A stretch of 64,000 nucleotides of DNA from Prevotellaceae bacterium (GCA_019420585.1 JAHZGX010000021.1:38873-102872), one strand, 5' to 3'. Numbered from the stretch's first letter, positions 57,701 through 62,291 are shown. A program made the numbers and translations. The notes: a model not told the origin generated them from the letters alone.

Positions 57701-59430
57701 GCGACATTGCCGATGACTGGCGACAATGTGCCAGTCACGCTACCGAGTATGAGGCCATGACCGCCTGCGCTCAACACCGCTCCGGCTGAATAGCCCTCGT
57801 TCTCTCCAGTTTCGGGGTTGATGTGACCGCCGTGCAGGAACTGGCTCTCGCCCTCTTTCAGCATTTCGTATGTGGCGAAGTTGCCACCGCCTGCGGCCGC
57901 CCCGGTGATGATACGACCAGTGAGCGAGGACGAGAAGAGGCGTGAGCCTACCTGCGTACTCATTGATGTGGCGGCTCTGCCTGCTACGATACGACCGCCG
58001 ATGTTGATTGCTCCTTTGCCTGCGAGTGAGCCGACACCGCCCGACACCCATGTCACGGGGTCAACTGCCATGCCAGTAACGGTGCCTGCAATCTGTGCCA
58101 CGCGGTGATTCTTGCCGTACTCGCCCATAGCGGCCTCATAAGCTGCAAGGTCGCCACTCGTTCCTGCTTGGCTTCGGGCAAGACCTTTGCTGATCGAGTT
58201 AATCACGTTCATGTCGGCGACTATCCGACCGAAGTATTCCAGTGTGCTTTTGGGCGTGTTCTGCTGAACGGCATACTGATATACGGCATTGTCGGTCAAC
58301 TGGCGAGCCATCTGCGATGCGGTTGCCTGCAATTCCTCTTCGGGAGCGTCCGGGTATTGCTGACGTAGGCGGTTGTAGCAGTTGGCAGTCACCTTTGAGC
58401 CTGCACGCGCCCACGCATTGTCCATCATCTTCTGAAGGTCAAAGCGTGTCATGTGGTAAATATTATCGGCGTGGCGGTTCATAGACGTTGTAACGATACG
58501 CATTTCACGTCCACCGCCCATAGCCGCATAATTGCTCCATTCGCGGTCGGCATTGCGCTCTTTGTCTGCCTTGTGCTTTTCCTCGGCTTCCTGCCAAAGT
58601 TCTGCTACGGCATCATAGGCAGGTGCCTGTGCGTCATACTGCGCCTGCATTTCAACATCTTCGGGCTTGGCAGGGTCAAGTCCATTCTGCTTCATGCGGT
58701 TCTCGAACTGGTGGCGCAGGCGATTTTTACGAGCGGTATCCTCGGCGCGGTCAGCCGCGAACTGGCTTGTGGTCAGACTGCCATCGGGCATGAGCCATTG
58801 GGTTACTGGCTTGCCGTCAACATACTCCACGCCATAAGGCTGTGGCGAACCGCCGTCATAAATTTGACTGGATGGAACATTAAGACCCAATCCTGCGGTT
58901 GTCTTAGTCCCTGCAAGCTGCGCTTGGAACTTCTTGGCGGCTCTCTTCTTCCTGCCTTCGGGTGTGAAAGGCTCTGTCATGCGCTGAACCTGCGCGATAC
59001 GCGCCTTTGACTTCTGATTGAAGTCGTTGAGCATGGTGTGAATCTGATACGACATTCGTATCTTATCCTGCTCGGTAGGATGCCATGCAGGTTGCTGTGG
59101 CTGCTGTGAAGCGGGCACAGGTGCTGACTGGGTCGGGGCTTGCGCTGTCGGTGCAGGCGTGGATGCCGGGGCAGGAGCCGCCGGGGTTGCCTGCTGACGA
59201 GGCGCGGAGGCAGGCGCAGGGGCAGGTTGAGCCGTCTGCGGAGCATACATACTGTTGAAATCTGCCATGCTCCCCATGTTCAGACCCATGCCCTTGGCTT
59301 TATCATAATACCACTGGCGGTCTGCTTCGTTGGCAAGAGAGGATGTGAACTCCTGCTCCGTGCCAACATTGTAGCCTTTGGCTTTTAGTTTGCCATACAG
59401 CCACTTAATATCATCGTTATTTGTTGCCAT
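39733..59430 (-). CDS. 6565-residue polyvalent virion protein candidate
   Basis: One uninterrupted frame. Visible parts: two W-x-Y-x-K repeats (1-62); Pro/Ala linker (67-118); Gly-rich hydrophobic region (447-605); DdrB/ParB-like segment with GNNRTMSGDLAAR (about 1574); pyrophosphatase-like GDHIDVFLS (about 2097); RelE/barnase-like nuclease segment (2247-2350); adenine-methylase-like LEGSAGIGNVLG and NVPF (3471-3531); SF2 helicase with EVGTGKT (about 4200), VDEAHEYK (4409), QRMGRLLRQ (4752); zincin HEVAGH (5188); MuF-C-like (5420-5537); LPD38-like C terminus (6040-6413) with a membrane helix near 6218. Such proteins are thought to be packaged and injected to protect or remodel DNA. It lies between the portal and internal-protein genes. 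No signal peptide is seen. Confidence 0.85.
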   Translation of the reverse strand: MATNNDDIKWLYGKLKAKGYNVGTEQEFTSSLANEADRQWYYDKAKGMGLNMGSMADFNSMYAPQTAQPAPAPASAPRQQATPAAPAPASTPAPTAQAPTQSAPVPASQQPQQPAWHPTEQDKIRMSYQIHTMLNDFNQKSKARIAQVQRMTEPFTPEGRKKRAAKKFQAQLAGTKTTAGLGLNVPSSQIYDGGSPQPYGVEYVDGKPVTQWLMPDGSLTTSQFAADRAEDTARKNRLRHQFENRMKQNGLDPAKPEDVEMQAQYDAQAPAYDAVAELWQEAEEKHKADKERNADREWSNYAAMGGGREMRIVTTSMNRHADNIYHMTRFDLQKMMDNAWARAGSKVTANCYNRLRQQYPDAPEEELQATASQMARQLTDNAVYQYAVQQNTPKSTLEYFGRIVADMNVINSISKGLARSQAGTSGDLAAYEAAMGEYGKNHRVAQIAGTVTGMAVDPVTWVSGGVGSLAGKGAINIGGRIVAGRAATSMSTQVGSRLFSSSLTGRIITGAAAGGGNFATYEMLKEGESQFLHGGHINPETGENEGYSAGAVLSAGGHGLILGSVTGTLSPVIGNVADKTVKATTSTAGKAGVRLGEVAVSTLAEGTIFSVPEWINGDADAMDVWTDNMAMMLGFKAQHGLKSAPRVIASLRPVKPVGGRPLTQAERNHNRMDFEERLRRNLDASPSDLSFTADEREELRRAGYGELADLFSRDRVQEVSRPNPAEGAIELRAERVEAETISRNPEFDGYSSMEELMQDGNVSQSARAKAYYILTGRRLPMASVTGYTTNTDADGRVTVNSIAANGDVVTSRTFKNEQEAKQETDNIMRQAELNSVDVGERYKEAIADDMVLDAAISEVSPGADPATIKRIYRAVKAGNKDVTESQKQLVEFLDDAIERNRDIADRYRPEAIREALKEETGIDVDAVLRKMPSKRTEAEQAVVKSYLERLFPEEARQQNAEPTAEQAEAQSQYEQGRELFGRFEEGDPTVQADVDAIALRMHEAYQAVEDAFGSEAEYYMFHVNENPWALVNDPELTVEQKDAVLYYINAKAALDGVMDASNEVADRKRAEVEESVAKRTHKDNGVIIPATMKVDDRPVYIVKGDVVMFPDGTAVDVHNSSESVVVMDAQTGEYQFTSPDQIFKVSEAVNPQDELDTALSVIEQEQMNIFGDNAVAPEESAEGEEPQQDDIDPFAQPAEAEAPATADTEAYDRGYESGLNDAKNFDDVKLNAEIENLRADSNRLTDFGRGLLEAYEYEQQNRAMEAQSVPNPTENPVSDAETAPETVPSAENGQQTALSRIPLNEKGEPSFEAVDKETAWDGLVEAVGGEDDAVEIALAQVQQATADLEALNKKPPTMKAPKLKGSPMAMAEAKRKAAEQYQNDLALYNQQIAEAQARIDAWNGIVAVHNSRKAELRRQQEEERRQRDAIAHDEAVARFEEEQRIKAEKQAEQERIGVHAVNPKIKDKWDAAPKVEGNEDALTLPDGSTISGRYVLTEAGAASPSHDANNGYVPTEGFPIDENGQSVNDRDYYRDKDAQQKVEGMASSYDNRALQDPVIVSKDGVVMSGNNRTMSGDLAARRGTDKAYVDYLAQFGHRKYGFTPEQVTGMKNPRVVFVPDEALPYDATTFARFNAQEKKSQGKPEAAVKLGKIVPDNVFNVIVNDISRYDRLSDYYADEKAVAQALGALMQAGVINDMQMPELRTGTALSAAGKELIENTLIGKVFQASPDAVRQIISVPTLRQSIVMGLSEIANNRTLSRNGYDISDELSKAVDLVARAKTAMPDVYTDGMPVSPFGRMQGLFDDEFGDSRVTDATTLLLADILNSGRPSDLRKILTTYNNEASQASGGQMDMFSGSIPTKEEILTTVNEHFRNATPKEQQALVDAAIAERKRRAEADAEQRERSEASEQTPHDDERRAEPQQPTAGDPEFTELEPLGKDRNDLYEDTPEEAALRARISVGEEWEEEGPAPDKPIYKRKLYVDGKHEVIQTDAPDKNGSYTGSQLTFDGRDFGDLKEIADYIDVGMQAQQAEPTEAQKAAGNYKMEHRRVDGYNISIENAKGSVRRGTGADGKPWETTMQNDYGYIRGTEGVDGDHIDVFLSDTPEEGDVFVVDQVNEDGSFDEHKVMYGFPTEQAARDAYLSNYEPGWTGLGAITHVSKDEFKKWIQSSRRKTKPFAEYKSVKPIRYDSQGNPIDENGNLIIEDVKSVADITDADFTEPTRTVGLPTLPDIVQRVLSTNGKKVIIKKNIFERNALRHDELTPEVSRAILNEALYNPTLYGKNKPLSRPNNWIVINVPDGKGNNKLVVLEVNENKDNVEIVHWHEVDNRGLEKIKRQAEREDGQLLILPSESSEEAGALSGPTLDSPNEKLSPSSEMRLTEAPSESEGPDLVPTSDNVISSDRKVNTLSADKQTESAESSEPYTITPTTYTNKKGKTSDVHLVKFNRELTAEEKAALDTFARESLTEGKKTSRGWYDRKQGGYMMRSEESARQLAEMIGNEEAVADAQPMTAEELREAVAPAAPTEKKPARKPKKAPINRVSLEDVMTDLSAKGETKLSDHAEPVKAEPEQQHEISDDEMKSLADELRDLLGIGDDEGDTNIKFRDPGELTAQERQRIQSAGIRFAMGLIERGTTAFPDYATKMVGLLGDKIRPWLKSFYEGARWTPGYDKYTFTPTEQVATFDVQNFDKKQADPIAQAAMIVEERKASTASAQAQKELTETRNKNRRENDKQTEADTAALAEKAEAVAGEAEVTAQSAGTGEAGRKRILRDLKRVDDTLEEVNDQLALLGYYEAEEVDKDFNEAYGYMRNAEKKAVKDAVDLAKQLVNDLGLGLDKVTGSTTANRGKRKNAVTANIAPAGGDISIRLPLNEGRELYITIGLDPSVTPGDVTYSGDNLQATRIMYRVEWPDEKGHVSFDRMGRNCWADANVTYADLLNGIQREAKEYLPSPTPAEEPAKAEPQEEAYHGTVTLKDGREAVVISANHVQNIGEPSRLTDYIVGVKGEPGTIKISPDEIAHAGAPTAEDSSSFPDPNDNEAVSKWLEDNSAAIWKGVDAIMLDARHDENLLNTFRVDNSEWVQESVVGEFVDKWISERLDEMMNEHPVAVKAWFDYGQRGLMADVIAERIGKIVAEEKASAKAKETHNGYKVGDEILWDRYGNGKWEKQRIADFDKDGRPILDSFGQNWITEIADWERIKPADGIFGEAQRVARAEQEKKKKKATADAVAALTGNKSKKSRKKDVTLKPEQPIGDLFSGLFDNPQNSSNHEETEMGTRPGEAGGQRQQLKQDTQVGGDEPRRETERPAGEAGSGSTGMDSDADRAGGRGLHDVATQPALERLPEKERKNVHNNHVERGTEVAPKSESARIKANIAAIETMKKLEASGEAPTAADMKKLRAFSGWGGLGKAFSDWDTSRQLRQLLGDKLYDEGAEMSRNSAYFTPAYIVDAMWDIARAMGFKGGRVLEGSAGIGNVLGLMPQDLSERSYIRAVEKDPTTGKMLSLLYPDAVVDIDGFEKVKIETGTYDLVITNVPFVPGLKVADTSGDADISKEFKTSIHDFCIAKNVRKLRDGGVGVFITTAGSMDGTGRLYKWLANRENADIVGMFRMHNETFGGTNATSDIIVVRKRVNGVKSPLAIDCSLTTGVRTAEYNTGETKKVKNVGEVPIIKTLSMSYNRYYVEHPEYMAGEMHFGFEKGDTSFRPESKGLYPVKEKDQSQLLSQWVEDMKRNLADTAEETAPTVMNHRDEYVPTYDKVGNEVKTGTIVVDSQGRICVNYDGTARPLMSKLDNKSPKSTDERIAQFNKNKVKGRTRAQVVQDYNAIKKALNDLLEYQKASDFDEGLQPKLKALNRAFDSFVATYGHLHGNNGLAWLKNDVDYPSVIALETYREEGLEHKKVFGKADIFSRRVVVRPEQPKATNVRDGVTLSIRQTGSLDTRYIAEQLGMNEADVRREVIEAGLGYENPLTHSMEAAHEYLSGNVREKMQQAEANNEDGRYTPNITALRKVVPHSIPSHFIEFSIGSSWLRPELFEQYVKERTGASVKLTYAGGMWAMDKPRWTGEQDKSFGIRSEICDKVITGTELIEAAMTNRTIRVSKQQKDGPTISDPKATSACAAKVDEIRDDFKSWLRSRMEADPELAKEIEERYNDIFNNSAPMTIPDEYIPEYFDGAARVIGGKPIKMRKHQAKAIVRGTMQSLMLAHEVGTGKTFTLITTAMEMRRLGTAKKPMIVVQNATLGQFVASAKALYPDARILSLEDRDRNAEGRKDFYAKIRYNDWDMVVIPQSVLERIPDHPDRERRFIEESIQEKMDVIEAMSKDREAGRAVAALKKDVENLRDQLNKLSDTETADDEVMERVMVTPGSKPKKDGKRAAIAKENAKTRAEEMLNRATDDTLNFDDLGVDAILVDEAHEYKHLGFATAMQRGVKGVDPSYSKKCQGLYLKVKAVQEKSGGRNVIFATGTPISNTAAEVWTFMRYLLPREVMEGHNIWHFDDFVRNFGSIQQMLEFTTQGTYKENNRFAGYSNLPELARIWAGITDTVLTAEAGEVKSQIPELEGGQPTDLYLPQTNGLRAVLKFVRAQLKAYDEMSGQEKKENSHIPLVMYGIAKAAAIDARLVMANAPDDPHSKTNEAVRQTLRSLEDSKAYNGTVAIFADNYQRKNKETGAVEFNLFDDIRTKLIAQGVPAEQVVIMRDGMTDKAKEKIFAKVNAGEIRVILGTTQRLGVGVNIQERLHTLMHIDAPNRPMDYWQRMGRLLRQGNMHKEMGIPVRVIRFGVEDSLDVTAYQRLKTKGAIADAIMHSKDLLANNLENRILEEEGDEFGNITAELSGSQYAMLQNQTEKELRKLQAKQDQHRQHQMYIHRAEPRLRELIEKFGNDIARSDEILALLENNPTTITINGKTYESRDDMQKVFEAHNKSMAAKKQSVQQNEPITSTLTFDIGNVHFTMTTRVSQIAGYGGQGTLAFDVQVQHDVVSHDIDYKRSYGDIPLKRIINELVDNVTSGKEERSNREAWVNAKERNETDLATLLKDKGKPFEHGERIKELEQKLEEYTLAMQEELKEKEAKYAEMDANIEDTTDITFTSEDDEDEDSKSESTGDGNKYREDEDFEYFSLSDTDPIAMVKRIKDLSNKLHTPIRIIQSQQELNAIPLRRKRNAKGWWSATDNEIVVALPNNINVADIDNTVVHEVAGHKGLRALVGEERFDEFLGEIYDHASNPIRTVIDKMTDRMVSEEADRLRTRKAQAHERAGEDVNANYYTDMAEARVEAEKKREDFRKEATEEYMSDLGGRIGSEGFEKMSRDELTLWGKIKAKVQAFLDKFLQGLKIAKSIRLNDKDLSYILYKSWKNLRKKGVFADAEDVVMRRRTGWDDVMLSDFAKVEDANNRFNRELQQQIDGTLPNGHIYRLGNPGMILRSTGVPNLPIQMSATRLRVKATEYGHDFDLAEIRNLVKELQTPMAVFAYGNKGKMQNIIVGIESNGKQFIVGLSLNPIVNGKALEINSVRNVFPKNNAEWLNWISQGKLLYADKQKIQALIDKQRTILADVAYLDLEDVAKVIKTFENPTFDGDEDVKFRDGADYVERNPVMARAMYEKRIQTSMYQATEAMQDSMRGLMEFYKAVESQGARREIEDVSSFENAYIAENLMSSKSHAEMDEYEHRIMRPLLDIAARMSADKKGRLALTDYMMAKHGLERNAYMRNEAIANGEESERDFAGLCGLTGEADWQDAEVAAQQIVSDYEGAHSADIAGLWNAVNTATKASLKKVYDCGLLGKEQYEKIRDMYDYYIPLRGFDEKTSDDVYGYLTSKEGAFSSPIKKAEGRKSKADDPLATIAYMAQNSIIQGNRNVMKQKFLTYVQNHPSDLASVNRLWLVHDETTDIWKPVFADIDESMTPSEIDKAVMEFEERMESLSQSEPDKYKRGRDAIGIPYRIVDGNIKEHQVVVKRNGESFVITINGNPRAAQAVNGLTNPDNDLNGAVGKVFNIASAVNRQLSQFYTTRNPDFVVSNFIRDLIYSNTMVHVKENQGYAMKFHKNHAKVNPIRMVRLLRLYEANSLNMHNPIHRMFYEFMHWGGETGYTMQRDLEQEKKLVANIMKEARRGTLNPMSILSLVGNKLDQINRGVENSARFAAFVTSREIGRDVQRSAYDAKEISVNFNKKGAGSKFMDATGQTAAGKTAGFTSGLGRSFYVFWNAAVQGTANYGKAFKKNPVKAMTVTTALLLLGYVMAALMDDGDDEDKNGYYNMPKYTRRSNLMFRTGEQWVTIPLPVEYRALYGLGELAYSVTSGREEYSDAELAKETASQLSQLLPLDFMEGGGGLHAFVPSAFKPIVESATNTSWTGLPLYKDTPFNKDMPEWTKAYPRTNSQLVYLSKWANEASGGNDYKAGWANFNPSQLEYLLNGYFGGYSNVINKMVKTGETMLGERDYDPSSILLVNRLVKMGDERTAEKKINSDFFQYLEDYKRTHTLLRKYEDEAERGSDKYRIFLDALKHSRDGARHDVMDEYIADYNWLNRTIKDPEITDEERTIYEEEMRRLKREAVSLMKVAPDSLQMNRLREQFAQEHAQQ

Positions 59431-59436
59431 ATCGAA

Positions 59437-60642
59437 TTATCGTCTGCTTGGTGGAGTGTTGTCATTGTTGTTTCTACGGCTCGGCGGTGTGTTATCTTCG
59501 GGTGCGGGCCGTGCAGGATGACCGCTCTTCTTGGTCTTGGTCGATGTCCGCTGTTGTGGCTTGGATTCGGGAGTGCGCCGTGTTTCGGTGTTAGTGGTTT
59601 CCGATACGTCCTCTTCCTGCCATGTGCCATGCTGTTTGGCATAGGCATCGGCGGCTTCTTTGGTGCGGAACTTATGCTCACGTCCGTTTTCATCCCATGC
59701 CGAGAACTCCGACACGTTGGAACGGTTATGAGCGGCGGCTGATGCGCGTGAGTTGGCGGCTGATGCGTCCAAACTGTCTTTACGCGCTCTCTCCGTAGCG
59801 AGTTTAGCCTGCTGGAGGTCGGGAGCCGCCTCTGCTTCTGCCTGCGCCACGATTGCTTCCTGCTCGGCTCGGTCGGCTTTTCCTTTCTGCTCACGCTGTT
59901 TGTCGGGTTGCAGAGCTGCAAGCCATCCGTGAGCCTCTGCCTCTCGTTGAGCCTTTTCGCGTGCGAGTTTCTGCCGTTCCTGCTGTGCTTCCAGTTCACG
60001 CAGGGTAGCGGCACGCTGATTCTCAAGGTCGCCGAGTTTGAGAGAGAAATTCAGATACTGGTCACGCTTCTTTTCGCGCTCGGCTTTGAGTTGATCGAGC
60101 CGTTTACCCACGGCAGTTGTCATGCTCCCTTTCTCATGGTTGTACATATTGGGGGCATACTGGGTCGTAAAGAAAAGGTTGCTCAACGCCGAAATGCCGT
60201 CACTGACGGCGGCGATGATGCGCTTCGACTTCTCTCTGCGCTCACGCTTCTTGCGCTGTTCGGGCGTTTCGGGTCGGTTCTCTTCCGAGTCCATCCAGTC
60301 TTGAATGGTCTTGATTTGGCGGTCAGTTCCGGCGGTAGCGTCCACGCGCTGTTGCTGTTCGGGCGAGAGCGCAGGCGTTTCGTGTTCCGTGTCGGTTGAA
60401 GCCGCAGGGGCATCCGCAGGTGGCGGTGTTGTGGGCGTGGTTGATGCACCGCCAGTCGGAGGCGTGGCGGTCTGCTGTGCTTCGTAAGCCTCTAATGTGC
60501 CGGGAGCAGGGTTGGGTGTCGGTTTCAGTTCGGGTGCGTTGTCACCGCTGTTCTGCCCGGTCCAGTCCGCTGAACCTTTTGGAGGGTCAACTGGAGTGGT
60601 GTCTTGGCTCTGTTCGTATTCTTCTTCGGTAAATCCTGCCAT
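59437..60642 (-). CDS. internal virion protein candidate, 401 residues
   Basis: The first 110 residues are Pro/Thr/Ala-rich and disordered. Residues 120-165 hold a basic helix and a hydrophobic stretch (SKRIIAAVSDGISALSNLFFTTQYAPNMYN). Residues 180-310 form a long charged coiled coil rich in A, E, K, Q and R. The C terminus ends in two copies of NTPPSRR separated by NNND. It is 6 nt upstream of the giant gene and follows the small membrane-active candidate. These features suggest an ejected internal protein, cotranscribed from promoter P6. Confidence 0.6.
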   Translation of the reverse strand: MAGFTEEEYEQSQDTTPVDPPKGSADWTGQNSGDNAPELKPTPNPAPGTLEAYEAQQTATPPTGGASTTPTTPPPADAPAASTDTEHETPALSPEQQQRVDATAGTDRQIKTIQDWMDSEENRPETPEQRKKRERREKSKRIIAAVSDGISALSNLFFTTQYAPNMYNHEKGSMTTAVGKRLDQLKAEREKKRDQYLNFSLKLGDLENQRAATLRELEAQQERQKLAREKAQREAEAHGWLAALQPDKQREQKGKADRAEQEAIVAQAEAEAAPDLQQAKLATERARKDSLDASAANSRASAAAHNRSNVSEFSAWDENGREHKFRTKEAADAYAKQHGTWQEEDVSETTNTETRRTPESKPQQRTSTKTKKSGHPARPAPEDNTPPSRRNNNDNTPPSRR

Positions 60643-60655
60643 ACGTCAGAGGGGA

Positions 60656-61147
60656 TTAGAAAGCACCTGCTATGCCTGCGCCTGCCTGTGCCACACCCTG
60701 CACGGCTGACGAGATAGCCTCGGACTTTTTCATTTCAAGATTGTTGAGCGCGTCATTAATCTGCGCGTCACGTTGCTGATACGTCTGCTCGATCTGGTCT
60801 TTGCGTGCCTCGGCATTGACGGCAATCTGCGAGGTGGCATCGGCGAGAGCCTGATTGTTGGCGGCTTTGGCGGCTGCCACGCTCTCTTCCGTACCGCCCA
60901 TGACAGCCTGCGCTCCTGCGGCCTGCTGATTGCGGTTGCGGATTGATTCCTCCGTCTTAGTCAGTATGCGTTGAGCGTCCGCACGCTGTGTAGCGTCCTC
61001 ATTGTATCGGCGGTCGTACCAGTCTTGATTTGCCTGCTTCTGCGCCTGCAAATTCTTTTTGACTTTCTTCATGGCTTTACTCGCCGAGATACCGCCGAAA
61101 ATGCTCCCGACAGCCGACAAGCCTGCGCCTACTAAACTTCCAATCAT
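60656..61147 (-). CDS. small internal virion/ejection protein candidate, 163 residues
   Basis: Begins with a glycine-rich amphipathic segment (MIGSLVGAGLSAVGSIFGGISASKAM), then a long Gln/Ala-rich helix (AQKQANQDWYDRRYNED, NQALADATSQIAVNAEARKDQIEQTYQQRDAQIND), and ends with another Gly/Ala-rich segment (AVQGVAQAGAGIAGAF). This helix-between-amphipathic-ends layout is common in small ejection proteins of short-tailed phages. It is the first gene from promoter P6. No homology-level support. Confidence 0.62.
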   Translation of the reverse strand: MIGSLVGAGLSAVGSIFGGISASKAMKKVKKNLQAQKQANQDWYDRRYNEDATQRADAQRILTKTEESIRNRNQQAAGAQAVMGGTEESVAAAKAANNQALADATSQIAVNAEARKDQIEQTYQQRDAQINDALNNLEMKKSEAISSAVQGVAQAGAGIAGAF

Positions 61148-61162
61148 GTTGACTATGTTTCA

Positions 61163-61202
61163 AAAGTTATAATTCGTGCGCTAATTTACGGCTGTATATT
61201 TG
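61163..61202 (+). promoter_or_regulatory. late-type promoter P7 (plus)
   Basis: AAAGTTATAA (61163-61172), 22-nt spacer, and TATATTTG (61195-61202). It drives the small gene at 61227 and overlaps P6, so the two sites cannot easily be used at the same time on one DNA molecule. Confidence 0.6.
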
Positions 61203-61220
61203 TAGGCAACTTTTAAGTTT
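61181..61220 (-). promoter_or_regulatory. late-type promoter P6 (minus) for internal-protein/giant operon
   Basis: On the minus strand AAACTTAAAA (61220-61211), a 22-nt spacer, and TAAATTAG (61188-61181), then CGC. The box departs from TTTG at one base. It overlaps promoter P7 on the other strand. Confidence 0.62.
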
Positions 61221-61226
61221 TGAGTT

Positions 61227-61631
61227 ATGGCATTAGGAAAGAAAACCGGTGGGCGACAAAAGGGTACGCCCAACAAGGAAAACCCTCTCAAAGGGTATCT
61301 TCGCGCTCATAGCCTCGCATACTTTGAGCCGAAGCCGCAGACAGAGGCTGACGGCACGCCTCGCAAGATTGATTTCACCGACAAGGACGGTGTTATACTC
61401 AGTACAAGGGTACTGGCTGACGCAGACGGCAACCCGATACAGATGTCGGACTTCGATGTGGATATGATGGTACTGGACGCTAACGAGCGTGTCAGCGCGG
61501 AACTGCGCCTGCTTGAGTTCCATACGCCGAAGATGAAAGCCGTTGAGGTCGATATGGACGTTCATTCATCCATTACGATAGAGGACAGACTGCGTGACCT
61601 CTGCGGAGAAACTGACGAGGACGATGACTGA
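61227..61631 (+). CDS. AT-hook-like small protein, second terS candidate
   Basis: A 134-residue protein. MALGKKTGGRQKGTPNKENPLKG is a basic, Gly-rich N terminus like the GRxKGTPNK start of DUF5681-type and some small-terminase proteins. The middle (FDVDMMVLDANERVSAELRLLEFHTPKMKAVEVDMDV) resembles the conserved C-terminal part of such proteins, where HPKxKAVE often appears. The end is acidic (GETDEDDD). It could recognise the packaging site; the terminase-linked gene at 35189 competes for this role. Confidence 0.55.
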   Translation: MALGKKTGGRQKGTPNKENPLKGYLRAHSLAYFEPKPQTEADGTPRKIDFTDKDGVILSTRVLADADGNPIQMSDFDVDMMVLDANERVSAELRLLEFHTPKMKAVEVDMDVHSSITIEDRLRDLCGETDEDDD

Positions 61632-61752
61632 CGCGCCCGGCCGTCTATCCAATCTACTTTTAGACACAACCATAGGTTTTTGCTCACAGTGAATAACGTG
61701 AATAATTAATAAACTCGAAAGCGACACGTCCGTGAGGATAGGTCGCTTTTTC

Positions 61753-61796
61753 TTCCACCGACACCGCCATTTCAATAACCGAGATAGAACCAAACG
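61753..61796. repeat. 44-bp direct repeat, copy 1
   Basis: Begins TTCCACCGACACCG and ends AACCAAACG. The second copy at 61875-61918 differs at a single position (G to A). The copies start 122 bp apart. Confidence 0.92.
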
Positions 61797-61866
61797 AAAA
61801 CCAAAAGCAAACCAAAGTGTAACCAAAGTGTAACCAAACACAAACCAAAACCTAACCAAAATATAA
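61787..61866. repeat. ACCAAA iteron-like array
   Basis: About seven AACCAAA units spaced roughly 10-12 bp apart, including two exact AACCAAAGTGT copies in tandem. One helical turn per unit puts them on one face of the DNA, as in protein-bound iterons. Confidence 0.7.
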
Positions 61867-61874
61867 CCTATGGT

Positions 61875-61918
61875 TTCCACCGACACCGCCATTTCAATAA
61901 CCGAGATAAAACCAAACG
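61875..61918. repeat. 44-bp direct repeat, copy 2
   Basis: Matches 61753-61796 in 43 of 44 bases. Together the two copies flank the ACCAAA array. Confidence 0.92.
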
Positions 61919-62244
61919 CATACCTTCACGCGCGCGCGTGGGAATATCCTTTATGGAATTCCTCTATGGAATATGGACGTATTATATTAAGTCGAATATA
62001 ATACTACGGATATAGGATAAAGGAAGAAAAACTTAAATCAAAGTTTTTCTATGGAGTAGGAGTCGGAATAAAGTTCGCTTCGCTCCGACGACGCCGACAT
62101 TAAAAAATTTTTTTTGAGAAGATTTTATTCTTTTTGCTGACGCGCCGTAGCCTGCTCCGCAGGAAGAGAAAAAGAAAAAAGTTCCGCGCAAAAAGAAAAA
62201 GAGAATGCCCGGCTCTGCGTTGAAACAAAGTCGGGCGTGAAGCA

Positions 62245-62284
62245 AAACTTAAAAACAAGGGGGCCGGGCCGCGTGCTATCTTTG
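62245..62284 (+). promoter_or_regulatory. late-type promoter P8 (plus), antisense to integrase
   Basis: AAACTTAAAA (62245-62254), 22-nt spacer, and TATCTTTG (62277-62284), then CGCC. Both parts match the family consensus exactly. It points into the 3' end of the integrase gene on the opposite strand, where no convincing plus-strand gene exists. The weak open frame from 62289 is probably a shadow. Confidence 0.7.
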
Positions 62285-62291
62285 CGCCATG

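Larger units (their letters stand above)
61632..62291. other. noncoding region, possible origin or control region
   Basis: About 660 bp with no convincing gene; short frames here are low-complexity. It holds a 44-bp direct repeat, an ACCAAA-rich array between the copies, a CACGCGCGCGCGTG palindrome at 61927-61940, and then an AT-rich stretch (61960-62040). Polyadenine/polythymine tracts near 62100 could terminate integrase mRNA. A late-type promoter ends the region. This make-up fits a replication origin or another protein-bound control site. Confidence 0.5.

Noticed and set aside
62029..62038. AAACTTAAAT decamer resembling the late promoter element
   Set aside because: No TAnnTTTG box lies 22 nt downstream (62061-62068 does not fit).
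62033..62245. A 70-codon minus-strand frame in the noncoding region
   Set aside because: Its product is mostly runs of Phe and Ser from T/A tracts, typical of a chance frame over terminator-like DNA.
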